64,000 nucleotides of DNA, taken from assembly GCA_003342895.1 (NCBI GenBank), contig PTFA01000191.1, positions 916,589-980,588 of the forward strand. The letters run 5' to 3'. Origin of the DNA: Casuarius casuarius. Its lineage: Eukaryota; Chordata; Aves; Casuariiformes; Casuariidae. Each line of letters begins with the position of its first letter. Position 1 is the first letter of the stretch. Of the stretch, positions 47,481 to 60,060 are shown piece after piece. A program made the position numbers and the translations under genes. Under the pieces are notes generated by a model, which was not told the origin of the DNA, searched no databases, and saw only the letters and a list, made by a program, of their open reading frames with translations.

Positions 47481-48939
47481 TATGGTTTGAAGCCTTTGTT
47501 GACAATGAGATGCTCAGTGGGAACATTAAATTAACACTTCATATTCGTGGCTGTAAATTTACTGGCAAGCTGAGGAAAAGTCAGGGAAAACAAACACTCC
47601 ATCATTTCTGCTTCATTTAGCCTGTGAATGGGGACACTCTCACCTGCAGAGAAAAGAGGTCAGGGCAAACAGGGATAATTTTAATCTGACTCTCAGCCTA
47701 GTCTTTAGTTATAGTGGATTGTGTTGCCTTCTGCACTGAAAGTAAAGGTGAGAGTGAGGTGAGAGCAAGAAAATAGATAAGTGCTGTGTGAAATGCTTAA
47801 GAGACCTTGTCACAGGCACGAGGGAATGGATGGATTGTTGTACCGGTTACTACGGAAACTAGCAGGCTAAATACTATTAATTTTGCAAACTACAAAATCA
47901 GCTCGCTCGAGGATAATAGTTGCATTAAGGTTTTCTTAAGTCGCCTAGCCAGTAACACTGAACATCACAGCTGAAGGTTTTAAAATCAGCCATTTTTCTC
48001 TCATTCCAAGATAATGATGCTTGATGATGACTTTATATTTCTTAGTCATGTGTTAAATACCTCCTGTCTGTTTTCCAGGTCAAAGTAGCTATTGGCAATG
48101 GTTTTCCAGGGCTGATGAGCAGAGAGTGCCTGTTTCTGTTTCGGTGCTGAGTAATGTGACAGCACTAGCTTGTCACCTGCCATTAATATACATGATGCTG
48201 GCACCTAAATTCCAGCAAAACGCAGGGTGTCTTCAAGCTGACTGTTCCGGATATTTTTGCCTTATTCCATCAGCAGAGTTTATGAAAGTTAGAAATATAA
48301 TACTAAGAGAAGGGAAACATTAATTATGGGAAGGTGTTTGATGATAAGGAGGAAGACAGCTGAAACAATGCGCGTCTGAGCTGCAGAATTTTGGTTTGCT
48401 TACGTTGCTCCATGCCCACATTTCTTTCAGAAATCCATATTCAAAATTGTAGATACTTGAATTATTTTTCAAAGGCCTTGTTTATCTCTGGCAGAATTCA
48501 AGGTCGCGATTAAGGAATAAAACTTCCCACTCCTTGATTAGAGCAACAAGACATGGCTGGCGAGGGAGCCGGATTGTGTTTCTGGGAAATTGGGTTTCTC
48601 CCAGGCGAAGTGGACGTCGTGAACACCAGACTGCCTTGAAATGGGGCATTAGTTCCTTCTGCAATGGAAACATTTCATTTTCTTGCAGTTTCAAAAGCGT
48701 CTCCTTCTCTCTCCCTCCGCCAGGCCCACCCCCCCGTCACACCCGCCAGCAGCAGCGCTTCTCCCTTGTAGAAATGCCCGGAAAATTTGCTGTTGTTACC
48801 ACCTCATTTGTATTATTCAAGTTTAAGATCGGCTTGTTGCTGATTCAAGGGGCTTTGGCAGAGGGTTGTTTTGTTAAACACAGTTTCTCCTGAAACAGGA
48901 ATACGGGGGCAAACACATTNCCTGGGCTGTTTATCCCTT
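47481..48939. other. non-coding, no gene seen
   Basis: Mostly AT-rich until about 48.7 kb, where composition begins to rise toward the CpG island. The 119-codon plus frame at 48534-48893 has no recognisable feature. Confidence 0.45.
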
Positions 48940-49450
48940 CCTCGGTGGGCCGGAGGAGTCTGATTTGTCACGCGGCTTTGGGTAAAACCGTCACGCTTGG
49001 GTCAGGATAGATTAGCTGATTACCGCGAATGGGCGAGGGGAGTGGAAAAGGTGCTCGGGGAGTGCCAGAAGGGATAATTATTTTTGGCGACGTTTTTCAT
49101 CACAGGTGCCACCCGACAAGAGCCAGGTCGTGTAATCCTTCCTTACAGAGCCAAGGCGTGTCGCCTGGAGTTTGGGGGCGCTGCGGAGGGCCGGCTGGAT
49201 TAAGGGCGATTCCAGCTCGTCTGTCAGCTGCGCGGGAGACCCGGGGACAAAGTGGGAGTGCTGGGCCGGCGGCGCGCCGAAATCGGCCTCCCAGGTGGTC
49301 CCGGAGAGCGCCACAGCGAGCGGAGGGAGCTGAAAGGCCGGCGGCTCACCGCGATTCAGCGGCTGCTGGAGGAGCTGGCAGAGGGGGCAGCGCGGGGGTG
49401 GCACCGCCGGAGCTATTGAGGCCCGGGGCACCCGGTGTCAGGCTGGGTTT
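48940..49450. promoter_or_regulatory. isolated CpG-rich island
   Basis: About 500 bases are strongly G+C-rich with many unsuppressed CpG sites (cacgcggc, taccgcgaatgg, gccggcggcgcgccg, aaggccggcggc), in contrast to CpG-poor flanks. In birds such islands usually mark promoters, first exons or developmental regulators. No TATA box, clear donor or recognisable coding exon is visible. The frames over it (49029-49469 plus, 49078-49431 minus) are both open only because stops are rare. An unannotated promoter (for example of a long non-coding RNA) or a CpG-rich enhancer is possible. Confidence 0.6.
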
Positions 49451-51654
49451 ACTGCAATCACAGCAGTGATTAGGCTCCTTTTGATGGCAGGTTTGGTTTC
49501 CAGCGTACCCAGGGAGCAGGGCCGGGAGGGGGCTGAGGGTGGGATACATATTAATGTCTTGCATGGGGCCCATGTAATTTCCCAGAGGGTCGCGGGGTCA
49601 GGTTTGTATTTAGTTAGCAGTAATGATCTCGTTAGGGATCTGAATGGACCACCGTCCAAGCCCTTTCAGGGCAATGAGCGTGCCTTGCCTTTGCCCTTCT
49701 TTCCCTTCGTTGTGTGGGCTTACACGGGACATGAACTGTGATTGATGGACTTCTAGTGCTTAATAATTTGCAAAACAGTATTAAACAAGGAAAGTTGAGG
49801 ACAATTGGAGCTGGACGCAGGAGGGGCAGGAGGTTGTTGTAAACAGAACCGGGACAATCCGAGCGCGCAGAATTAACGAAGATGGACGCAAAGAACATCA
49901 CAGCTGGGAACTGGCGGGGTGCCAGGCCCGGGAGAAAGCCCATTGCTATGCCCAGGTGGTCAGGCTGAGCTGGCCTTTTAACTTGGCAAGTATTAAAAAA
50001 AAAAAGAGGGGGCGGAGAGGAGAAAAAAAAGGACTACTTCTGCAGTGGGAAAGAAAGTAAGAGGAAGCCATTGAGCAACAGAAAGAAAGAGATTAAGAAG
50101 CTGAGAAAGTGACAAGTTGATAATAGAAAACACTTTCAATAGTAGTAATCCTTGACATGCAAGGACAAATATGAATACTTTTGTTCTTGAATTTAGATTA
50201 ACTTTCAGTTCAGGAGTAAAACTTGAAGTAACTTCATATGTTTGCATCTCCTGGCATACCACACAAAATGAAAGTTTGTAGTTCATTGCCACCGACCTCA
50301 TAAAAGTACTCCTTTAAAAAGCATTTGAAGAAAACAATGCAGGCCTGGTAGCAAACAGATAAAAACCCCAAGATGAAATATGAACTAGAGAATGATTTTT
50401 AAAAAATTTCTATTCTTCTCTGATTTATATTGGCATAGGCCTACTGGTCTGACATCTGCAACATCCCCAGCCCGTCTGTTTACACAAAGCAGACCTGGAA
50501 GCATCTTATTTTTTAATAAATTTCTCAGTGCACTTATGAGAAACCAGGTTTTAACAAGAGGACATTTCAAATCAGGCAGTCTGTATGGGCACATGATTCT
50601 CCAAGAAGATCTGAGGCAATGAGAAAGGAGAATTATGTGAAGCAGTGACATTTTTATGATAATTAGAGCATGTTATCTTGGAGAGTAAAAGAGTAAAAGG
50701 GACTCCATAAAATAAAAATATAATAAACAAATTCAAATACAAATAGAAGTTATTTTTAGCCAAACATGAAAACATCATTTTCTGATCCAGCTGCAGAGAG
50801 CTGCAATACCACGCAGCAGCACTACAGGTATTTTAATTAGCTTTTTCTGCCTGTTGACTGGCCCCCATAAATGTCTGTTTACCTGTGTACTTTAGAGTTT
50901 GGTGGGCTTCTCAGAAGAAGAGAGAGCAAGGGCCCAGAAAACTGACAGAGAGGAAAAGATGCTTCCCTGATGGCAAAAAGGAGTAGGTTTTAAGATCCTT
51001 AAAGCAGGCTGGTACAGGGAGGAGGGTCAATTAACTAAAAATTGCTCCTAACGTAATAAAGTGTTGCTGGGAATTCAGCAGATAGGTTCTCCCCACTGCC
51101 ATAAAAAAGGCGGCTGTGAAATAAACAGCAGAAGAAATGAGCTACATTAGCCAGACTAATGAATTCACAAATTGTTAGCAGACTAAGAGTGCCTGACATC
51201 CTTACTGAGGAGGGCAGAGGCATCAAAACACATCTCCCCCTCCCTTGCAGGGATTCTTGCTGGTGGTCAAGGAGATGAGATGAGGTTCCCTTAAAAGACT
51301 GGTGCCGAGGGAGGGGAGAAAAATGCGCGCAGAGACAGTCCAGACTCAACGTGGCAGGCCAGCTCATGTAACGTTATCAGCCTGATAGACAATAGTGTTT
51401 CACTGATGTAGTACTTTTTAGCCCATGTTTTATCCGGTAAGGATGACTGACAGCCTTATTTTGCGATTTCCTAGCTTCTGAGGATTTTCCTTTGATAGGC
51501 ATCCTCAGAAGTCCCTTTTGGGGAATGGCAGGCTGTGCTGGAGGAGGGGAAAGGGAAGCTTGGGAGGTATGCTTTTCTCCTTTCTTTTCTCTTTTTTTCC
51601 TGTATATCTGGAATGAGCATTTACTGTAGGCATTTCTAGAGATGCTTTTTATCT
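49451..51654. other. non-coding, no gene seen
   Basis: The stretch falls back from GC-rich to AT-rich after about 49.9 kb, with A-runs at about 49995-50030. No convincing exon. Confidence 0.45.
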
Positions 51655-51728
51655 GGTCTTTGTTCAGCCCCTAGCACACCAGAGCACTACTCCACAATTA
51701 GGGGTCCCTCAGGTGCTGCAGCAACATG
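51655..51728 (+). repeat. ancient amniote SINE-like 3' tail
   Basis: The plus strand reads cagcccctagcacaccagag, then an attaggggtccctcaggtgct block. This order (cctagcaca, then gggg-ccct, then aggtgct) is the familiar end of an old amniote interspersed repeat that is common in reptile genomes. It is only the tail and the copy is diverged; the exact family name is uncertain. Confidence 0.4.
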
Positions 51729-53218
51729 TTACACGCTGGGAAGAGGCAGCTGGCACACCGGGTCCTTCCTCTCCCCCCGCTTCTCTTCCCCATGCAGCGT
51801 TGCTCTAATGGGGGGCTCTGAAAGGCTGCTGGCATGGTCTCGGGCAGCCAGTGTCATAGGACACTCTGCGTTAGAAATCTGTAACATATGCAAAATAAGT
51901 AAATTGGGGCTTAAATTTCTTGAGCCGAGTCTGACCTCAAAGACAAATGTTATTTTGGAAAGTTTGAGAAGGGCGGATCCTCCTTCTTGAGCCTTGATAG
52001 TCAATAGTAACCTGTGTTTAGGTTTTACTGCTTAGCCTCTTGGAGGGCTCAACATGAGCTCTGTTTCAAAGCTGCTGGGCACACGATCCTCAAACGGACA
52101 TGGTCGTGCTGTGGCTCTGAGGAAATTTGCTTTGCTCTGTGAGTAGGCAGCAGTTAAAATAGTGCTGTTGGAGCAGTTCAGAACCCCTTTTTTGGGAAAT
52201 ATTCACTTGAACTTATTTTTTAATGGAGGTCAGTTTGGGTACATTCACTCCACTTTTTGTTTGGTTTTCACCCATCTGGATTAGCGAGCAGGAGGGTAGA
52301 TAGGAGTATGGCACATGTACTGAGTTATCAGTGCATCTTATGAATAGAGTGAACTATGAGGTGGCAAATGGGATCTCTGCTGTAAATCCAGATGGAGAGC
52401 TCACTGCTTATCCTTTGCAAGAATAGAAGTGGGACTGTTTCTGACCTCTGTCTCCAATCAAGATGAACTGACGTAGCTTGAATTTTGAACACCAGGTTGG
52501 ATTCTCACATTTGACTATTACCAGTGATCTGTAAGTGTTCTCAAGGCATTCATAGAAATTTTGGGGGTTCAAAGGCAACCTTGTGCAGAGATGCAACACT
52601 TAATTTTCAAATAAGCTTGAATAAAGCAGCATATGCCTGCCTCATGGGCATTTTGCTTTTGGAGAATTTGTTTCAAGCACCAGGAAAATCTGCAAAGCTC
52701 AAGTCTCTAGGAGTTTCAAATTGATGGCACTGAAGGAATCTGGTAGCAAGATACCACAGGTAAAAGCAGTCCAAGATTTCCTAGGGGACTTTTTTCATAT
52801 AGTAGAAGGAGATATGAAATCTTCATTGACCAAGGTGCTCTTTTGGTATCTCTCTGCTCTCTTGTGGGGAAGGGTGCGTGTGTATGTGTGTGTGTTTAGG
52901 GGGAAGGAGAGGAGGAGATGATTAATTCAAAGGAAAGCTGAGTCTTAAGGACTTACTGAAGAGAATCTAGTCTGGAGTTTTGGTTAGATGGTGGAGTTCT
53001 CTGGACCCACACTGGATCTGATTAAACGCGAGCCATAAGAAATCATAAGTTTGGAACATAAAAAGAGTGGAGGAAAGCCAACCTTAGCACATCTTCCCTG
53101 GCTTAAGTCTGTGTACTTACAGCCTGTTGCCCAGCTCCATTCTTGTAGCAGTTTTCATTCACCTGTGCCTCCTTTGAGCAAGGTAGAAGCTGTATCAATG
53201 GGTACTTGTGTCCAGTCC
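51729..53218. other. non-coding, no gene seen
   Basis: Short frames only. A small TG-rich microsatellite lies at about 52874-52898. Confidence 0.5.
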
Positions 53219-53249
53219 AAAAAAAAAAAAAAAAAGAAAAAAGAAAAAA
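53219..53249. repeat. A-rich simple repeat
   Basis: A run of 17 A is followed by gaaaaaag units. There is no recognisable retrocopy or SINE body upstream, so I treat it as a simple repeat, not a poly(A) tail. Confidence 0.8.
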
Positions 53250-55364
53250 GCAGTGTGCTGTATCATCAGCTTCTGATGTCTTGAGCAAGAGGTCATACTC
53301 AAGGAGAGAAAGGTAGTGCTCAGGCACAAGCTCTGACTGCTGGGAGCTGGTCCAGAGCTGTTGCTTTTGCAGAGGGGCACTCATATAACAAAAAGAGACG
53401 TGAGGGCTCTAGGGTAAAACCATCCAAGCTTATTCTGCATGCACCACAGTACACTCAATGCAGCAAACAAGCTGGGCAGAGGTGTACGGAGCCACCATAC
53501 ATGCCTAACCTCAACAAAGCCTAGAGTACCTGCTTTGCTTTAGGCAGGTGAGTAATCTCCTCTGAGTCAATGGAGCAGATTTAAACCAGCTGATGGTCTA
53601 GCCTTGGGTACAGAGCACAAGGCTCAGTCATGCTGCATCTGTGAAAATATTCCCATTTATTTTACTGACCTCTTAAAAGATAAGGTTGAAACATGCAGTC
53701 CAGCAGTTGAGAAGAGAAAATAAAGAGGATCAGACATATAACCCCCATGTACATATGATAATTTCTAGTCTTGGCTTATCTTGTAGGAATTACAAGATAC
53801 TGAGTAGGAAATAAATCATAATGTCAGAACCAAATGCCATTTTCCTTCTCGGTATGATTTGCAGCATCCCAGTCAAACAGATAGATTTCATTCCCTCTCA
53901 TAGGATTCTCCCCTTTAATTGAATTATGCCCCTGACTAGCAAATGGAATTCATTCTTTGGTGAGATACAGGGAAATTACCATTTAATGAAACAATGCTTT
54001 ACTCCTTTCTCACCTGCACAAACATCCTTCAAGAAAACTATTATGCAGATACCCTTGATTACAGTCTATTGTTCCTTCTGATCTATAACTTCATTTATCA
54101 TAATCAACCACAGAGTGTAATACTGCATGAATATTATATATTGANTGCACAGATGCATTTGAACTGTCCTCGACAATTGTTTGCTGGCTATTTTCTTTGG
54201 AACTTCAAAAGAATTTCTTGATTCCATGTAATTAAAATGCTCTCTGCCGCAGACAGTTAATTGACAGGCAGATATTGTATCAGTGAATCACTTGGTATCT
54301 CGAGGTACCTTTATTCACTTCCTCTTCCTAGGGGTGGGGCATTTCAGAATAATCAATGCTAACAACCCTCCAGTAACCTGATGTCCTGATATAAATCATA
54401 AGCCTCGATAATCTGAAGTGATATAATATTTCTACACTAAAATTTGTATATTGCTACTGGAACAGAAACAGAGTAAGTATTATTACAAGTCAAGATTCAG
54501 GGTTATTAACTCTTGTAACTACTATCATAGGTCTTTCAAGGTATATTTTTCAGATTCTTAGTATATGAAGTTATCTTGGTCCTCTCAGATTTTAGCTTTC
54601 ATTTAAACCATTCCTGATTCTCAGAGTTGTGAAGGAAATTGAAGCTTCAAGTTCAAAGCCCAGAAGGCAAGCAAAAAAACCCAACCTGTATATATAATCC
54701 TCATTAATTTTGAGCTAATGTGTTGATTTGGGTAGGGGAAGGAGGCTGATCCATGAGCTTCATGTTGGCCATGAGCTTCACGTCATGAGACGTGTCTCTG
54801 TAGGCATCTTGTTGTCAGCTGATTTGTGAAGGAAATACATAAGGCACAGGGAGCGGGCACTGGAATATGAGACGAATCAGCCTAGAGAATCATATAAACG
54901 TGAGTTGTGGCTGAAAGAGCAGGAGCTGGAAGCACAATACTCAATGTGGGAGTGATAGTTTTGCAAATGCTACTTTTCACTTACTGCAGTAGCAGGTTTG
55001 CTCTTGCAACTGGCGTGCGGTGACATGGGCAAAATAACATACTGCAGCAGAGTATCATGTTCAGGGCTTGCACACAAACACTTTGTGGACGAAATGTTGT
55101 CTCTGTAGAAGTCAGAATATCCATTTGAGGTCAGTGCTGCCAGAATTTCACTCAGTCTACTGGAGACTTGTTAATTTTGTACTTTTTTTTTTCTTTTTTT
55201 GTAATTAAAACAGGTAAGTGCAACTGGTTAAAGAAAAATATTCCCATCACTGGTCTCCACGAGGTTCACCTCCCACATGTGATTCTGCACTTGGCACAGT
55301 AGAGGAGGGAGGTNGCAACATGCAGCCAGGGAAGAGAAACCTTCTAAAATGAGTCTNCCCCATG
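53250..55364. other. AT-rich non-coding stretch, no gene seen
   Basis: No long open frame. A strong-looking donor (aacaggtaagt) at about 55212 follows stops in all frames. A short direct repeat (ccatgagcttca, twice) lies near 54752-54780. Confidence 0.5.
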
Positions 55365-55475
55365 GAGAAAGTTTCTGGTGCCGCCACCGCCGCGTGCCTC
55401 TGAAGGCAACGCTTCCCCAGGCTCCCGCTCCGGAGAGCTCGTTGTCGTCCTGCCCCTCCACCGCGCTGATCATGG
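55365..55475 (-). other. short GC-rich patch with a minus-strand open frame
   Basis: About 110 bases are GC-rich (gccgccaccgccgcg) inside AT-rich DNA. On the minus strand an ATG at 55473 opens MISAVEGQDDNELSGAGAWG and continues through two ambiguous bases to 55228. No family is recognised and the N bases prevent a firm reading. It may be a small exon or just a CpG-rich patch. Confidence 0.2.
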
Positions 55476-56013
55476 ATTCAGTCCGATCTGTCAGTGGAAG
55501 GAGGATGCAAGCTCTTAAAATGGCAGTAAAAAAATAATTACACGGTGTAGGCTACCCATGGTAAGCTTGCTAAGATTTAAAAACACTTTTCTCCTGGTCC
55601 TGAATATGTAGCTAGCATTGCAGATCTTCACTGTTGTATAAATGCCTAGAATATGTTTCTAACCATGTCTTAAAAATGAACTGGCAAACCTGGCAAGGTT
55701 AGTAACCAAATGCATTGTAGTCTATGAGGTGAAGGGATGGCAACTAATCTGATTATACAACTGACGTTTCTAATTAATTTACTTGGAGCAGTGACTGCAG
55801 ATCTGCACCATTATTAGCGAGCTTACGCTGTTTACAGGAGTTGTGATAAATATTCACAAATACAGCACCCTGCTAAAGAGCAGTGTCGCTGCGCTCTCCC
55901 TTCACGTCCGATCTGATCTGTCGGCTCTCTTGAAAGCCCTGGCCACCCACTGCTGTTTGTGTAATCCCTCCTCACACCTTGGTTTTTCTTCCCCCGCTCC
56001 GTTTCATAAGCCT
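55476..56013. other. non-coding; balanced, repeat-free sequence
   Basis: This contains TAAT-rich segments (tctaattaatttacttgg) and CpG-containing segments (gtcgctgcgctctcc) with no repeat. It could be regulatory sequence or the 5' part of the candidate exon to the right. Confidence 0.3.
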
Positions 56014-56143
56014 ATGAGAAATAATTTTGGTGGTGTCAGATGGCTGGTGTGCGACTGCTTTGACAAAGATGCTATAGGGGCTGCCTGCTTCACATGCCTG
56101 ATTAGTTGGTTCACCTACCTTGTAATTATTGCATTTGTAATTG
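56014..56143 (+). CDS. candidate exon with a membrane segment, weakly DHHC-like
   Basis: An ATG at 56014 lies in a frame already open from 55843. It encodes MRNNFGGVRWLVCDCFDKD and then IGAACFTCLISWFTYLVIIAF, a hydrophobic stretch of about 20 residues. At 56143/56144 the sequence is ATTG|gtaagaagg, a strong donor leaving one base of the next codon; without splicing the frame stops four codons later. The order F-x2-D-x2-G-x-A-C-x4-S-W-F followed by hydrophobic residues resembles the first membrane segment of ZDHHC3/7-type palmitoyltransferases. I find no Cys-rich or DHHC exon downstream, so the resemblance may be coincidental. It could be a lone remnant exon or chance. The minus strand is also open here (55972-56367). 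Confidence 0.25.
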
Positions 56144-59100
56144 GTAAGAAGGATTAGTTCCTTCACACATTCAGGCAGTAACTTTATCAGCTGAGTGCAA
56201 AATATTATAAGGAGCTTTGAACCTATAAGCTTAAGTTGTTTTCTGAGGTGGGGCCATTCATCAAGTATGAATTTTACAGTGCTGCATAACCTGGCTACCG
56301 AGGATGCCTCTGGAAACGTCTGTTCTCTGCACACGTTCTTGCAGGCTGCTTGTACACACTCCCCCATTTTAGCAAGGCATAGGTATGCAATTTCATTTCA
56401 AGCATAAAATCGATGCTTACGCCAGCAATATGAGAACCAAAAGGAAGAAAGCATTAAAATAATTATTTACTGATTCAGCGGCTAGTTTCATTTATTAGAG
56501 TTTCACATCTCTTACTGAGCTAATTATGGTGAATCTCATTAACTGTATGGAGTGGATTGGAGAGTGGGTTTGCTGAGCCTGGCTGCTGAGGTAGGCTCGT
56601 AGTACCGCTACACTGGTAGTGATCAGGAAATCTTGATTTCCCAAGGTGATAGGCTTGGTGCTAATTTACATGTTCATTTTTAGCACATGCTGGTGTATAG
56701 TGAAGACCTAAAACTCCACTCATCCTACCAGGTGAATTCCATTCAATCTTAGGTGTTCCTGAAGAGCAAGAAAAATTGTAAAGCTAAATACCCTCCAGTA
56801 ATGTCAGTGTTACATCTGGAACAAATCTGGCTCCAAGATTATTTTGCAACCACCGCCTGCAGAACCCACTAGTATTGCTCACAGCCACTCAGTGTCACCT
56901 CACCCAGAGTTATGGCCAACGCAAAGACCCAAAGAGGTTGTTGTGCAGGTCTGCTGCCCAAGTGCCCTCAGGACCATTACAGCCCACAAACCTGTGTGAA
57001 GCTGCAGAAGAAGAAACTTCTTGCGTTTCCCTAGAAGAGACTGTAACTGCGATTGCTGGCAGCTCCTAGGGCAGTATTGCCAAGGATAGACTGTGAGCCC
57101 TCCCCAAACGGGTCATGAAAATGTTTCTGCAGAGCTTGCAAAGGTTAGCAACAAGGGGAGTCGCCTTGCCCAGAAAAAGAGAGAAGAAGGTTTGAGTGCT
57201 TGTCGTAGGAGGAAGGAGGTAAGTGGTTCTCCAGCTGCACAAAGAGTATATGCACATCACCAGTAATTACAGCTGCTTTTTATTACTGGGGAGCTGGCAG
57301 CAATTAAGGTAGCTAGCAGCTACCTAGCTACTGTAAGCACTTGCAGTTGGTATTTACAGGCATTTCCTCTTCTGTGGCTTTGAAGAAGTGGTGGTGTTGC
57401 TGAGCTGGGGGTTGCACAGAGACAGAGGGATCAAACAGAGGGTGTGCATTTGGAAAGTTTGGAAACTGTGGTCTAGACTCCAATGCAAGGAAAGTCCTGA
57501 ACCATTTAGACATTTAAATAGGTGATAGTCTTAGGATGTTTTGCCATAACGGATTAAATACAAAACCAATTTGATGGGNTTTTTTTAACGTGCTGATCTT
57601 GTGAGGCACGCAAAGTTAGGCCATTTTACATTTTGCTGACCTAAGCCCTGTCAGTTTTTGGCCAAAGCAAGGGTTATTAGCGTACTGGATATAACCCTTT
57701 CTATTTTTGCTTTCTGCTCCGCTTTTAGGGAAAGGGACAGGATTGTGTTTTTTACTAGGGTGCCTTGAGGCTGTGCAGGCTGAGTAGACTATGTTGCTTA
57801 TACGCTGCAATCAGTGCTTCTGCATGCTTTTTCAAAGCTCTGGAAAACAGCAGTACCTCCAAACAAAAAAGACTTTCTCATCAGCATCTCCGGAGTTGTT
57901 AGGATCCTTTCCATAATACAGTGACTATCCTAAGCATATAGGAGGGAAAGAAAATAAATCAAAGGTCCAGCATCTGAATATTAATTTTAGGTCAAATAAT
58001 TATTTGATCTGTGTCCCACTAATGTAGAGGAGCCTTACCTACACGTCCAGTGAGAGGCCAGGAGCCCGATTAAAATATTGGTTCCTTAGCTGAGTGTTTT
58101 ATTTTCTCTAAATTTAATAATTGGCTTATTGGAATCAGAATCCAGCACCTACCTTTGCCCCCATCTGGCCACTTTCTGCAGTGCCTGTATTGTAAATATC
58201 AATAACTCTCCTCGTGGTGAAAAGGGGATGCACAGCAAAGCAGAGGTTCAGAGGGCACTTTCTGAGTCTTGTTCATCTTGAACATTCAAAAAATCATGAT
58301 TTCTAACATTCCCAAAACATGACGGGGCTTGTAAGTCTTTTTTTCCCCTGCAGCTGCAAGAGCTAGATTTTTTNAAAAAAACTGAAACCAAAGTACTCAG
58401 TCATAGGACTCCAAGCACTGGAAAGTTCAGAAAAAGTTAAGTATTCTTTAATTACATATTCTTTAATTAATTTTTAAAATTAAAATAATCTTTAATAAAC
58501 GGAGGCAACTGGTGATATTAGTGGTCGAGCAGAAGGCTGGAGTTCTGAAACTTTTCCCCGCCGTTTGGATGCTAGCATGGAGGGGTGAAGAGGCCTGCGA
58601 TTAATCTGTAAGGTGCAGTGGGTTAAGTATTGGGACTTCACTATAGTTGATTAGACTATCAGACTTCTGAGTTTGTTTATGTTTTGATTCAAACAAATTT
58701 TGTGGTTCTGTCCTTTCAACACTTGCATGGCTGGTGTGAGATAGTACAAAGCCACAGGAAAGCTTTGATGGTGGCAACTTTTAGCACATGTCTATGATTC
58801 CATTTGATTCACTACAATAAAAATAGTGTTTTGACTTCCAGTCTAGAAACTGCCTTTAGCTAAAGATCTGGCTTAGGATGAGGGGGGTGAAACATGAATA
58901 GCAGCTCTAACCAACCTTCGAAGTGAGAAAATTACATTTTTAGTTTGGATAGGACTATAGTAACAGCCTCTTTTCAGCCTGTTTTTTCACAGAAGTCAAG
59001 CAAACTTTTTCATTTATGCTCCTTGCGTTGGCTAGAGCTTAAGGGCTTGTAGCTGCTTACCCCTCTAGTGCCTTTTCGTGCTGATAGTGAAATAAGCCTG

Positions 59101-59325
59101 ATTCAGAAGGGCTGTTGTTTCTTTCCTGCAGCACACTGAGTACATAATTTACAGCATATAGTTTAATTTCATATTTTTATCTAAGTTATAAATAAAGAAT
59201 AAATCTTGCCTATATGCATATGTCCTGCAAGTAATCTTTCAAGCCTGACCCTCTTTACTTATCTGAGATAAGTAAGGGCTCGACAGAGCTAAAAACGTGA
59301 CTGCTTGTTTCGATGGCAGAAACTA
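56144..59325. other. AT-rich non-coding stretch, no gene seen
   Basis: A good-looking donor at about 57220 (ggaggtaagt) preceded by an acceptor-like tttctgcag near 57130 brackets about 95 bases of basic, unrecognisable open sequence, which I do not call. A near-perfect small palindrome (ggtagctagcagctacc) lies near 57309. Very AT-rich direct repeats (tattctttaatta, twice) lie near 58443-58475. Confidence 0.45.
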
Positions 59326-59408
59326 GGTCTGGATTCTTGAAGATATTTAGATGCCTGATTCCCATCAATGGGTGCTGAATGTGAAAATGTCTTCGAGGGT
59401 CTGGGTCA
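59326..59408. repeat. ancient palindromic repeat, non-autonomous DNA-element type
   Basis: The left arm (ggattcttgaagatatttag, then atgcctgattcccat) is answered by an imperfect inverted right arm (atgggtgctgaat, then aaatgtcttcgagggtctgg). The wording matches an old amniote palindromic repeat whose fresh copies in turtles read TTAGGCACCTAA...AATGGG. It is diverged. The 99-codon minus frame across it (59255-59554) is best explained as repeat. Confidence 0.5.
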
Positions 59409-60060
59409 CAAGCAGTTAGCAAATGATTTAGTGAGTCTGTTTCTTGCTGCCGTACAATAAAATACATCATTATTAGTCCGAGCCCTGCCAGGAACCAGGC
59501 TCTCTGTTGAAACGCCGTGGTTAAAGAGCATACAAAGATTGATGTAGCTGGCACGACAATCCCTTCTTCTTCCTAGCATATGTTGTTCTTTGTCAAAGGC
59601 TCTGATGGCTGTGGCTTAACTCAGAGCATGGAAGAGGCCGTGGCTCAAGGTGCTCATCAGGTTTGCTTGGGTGCTGCTGCCATACTCATCTACATTTTGT
59701 GATGACTCCCAGGACTTTGGGTGCATTTCAAGCAAGTGGTAGAAAAAGCAGCAGTTTCAAAAACAAGGCCTGTTCAGCAACGAGTAGATTTCAGAAGGAA
59801 TACAAATTGTTCTGCTGCCAATTTTTTTCCAGGCCATACAGAAACTTTGTAATTACTTTGTTAGCTGGTTGCCAATTAACAAGCAAAATTGTCTGGGTTG
59901 CTAAACACTTTTCCACTCCCAGTGTATTCTCTTTTTCTCTCCAGCCTTTCATCTCTGCAGTCAGTCGGATACCACTGCTAAAGCCATCTGCCCCTTCGTT
60001 CTGGGAACTGGTGTCGTAGCTTCCAGTCTATCACTGCATCAAATCCAGCCCTCCTGGGGC
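59409..60060. other. non-coding, no gene seen
   Basis: One plus frame of 118 codons (59663-60019) has no recognisable feature. Confidence 0.45.

Noticed and set aside
49029..49469. 146-codon plus frame and 117-codon minus frame over the CpG island
   Set aside because: Both strands are open because the sequence is GC-rich. The products are low-complexity Arg/Gly/Ala/Pro sequences with no features.
53219..53249. A-run as a retrocopy poly(A) tail
   Set aside because: No processed-gene body, target duplication or SINE body precedes it.
57120..57225. possible exon between tttctgcag and ggaggtaagt
   Set aside because: The open frame is short, very basic and low in complexity. Splice-like pairs of this quality recur by chance.
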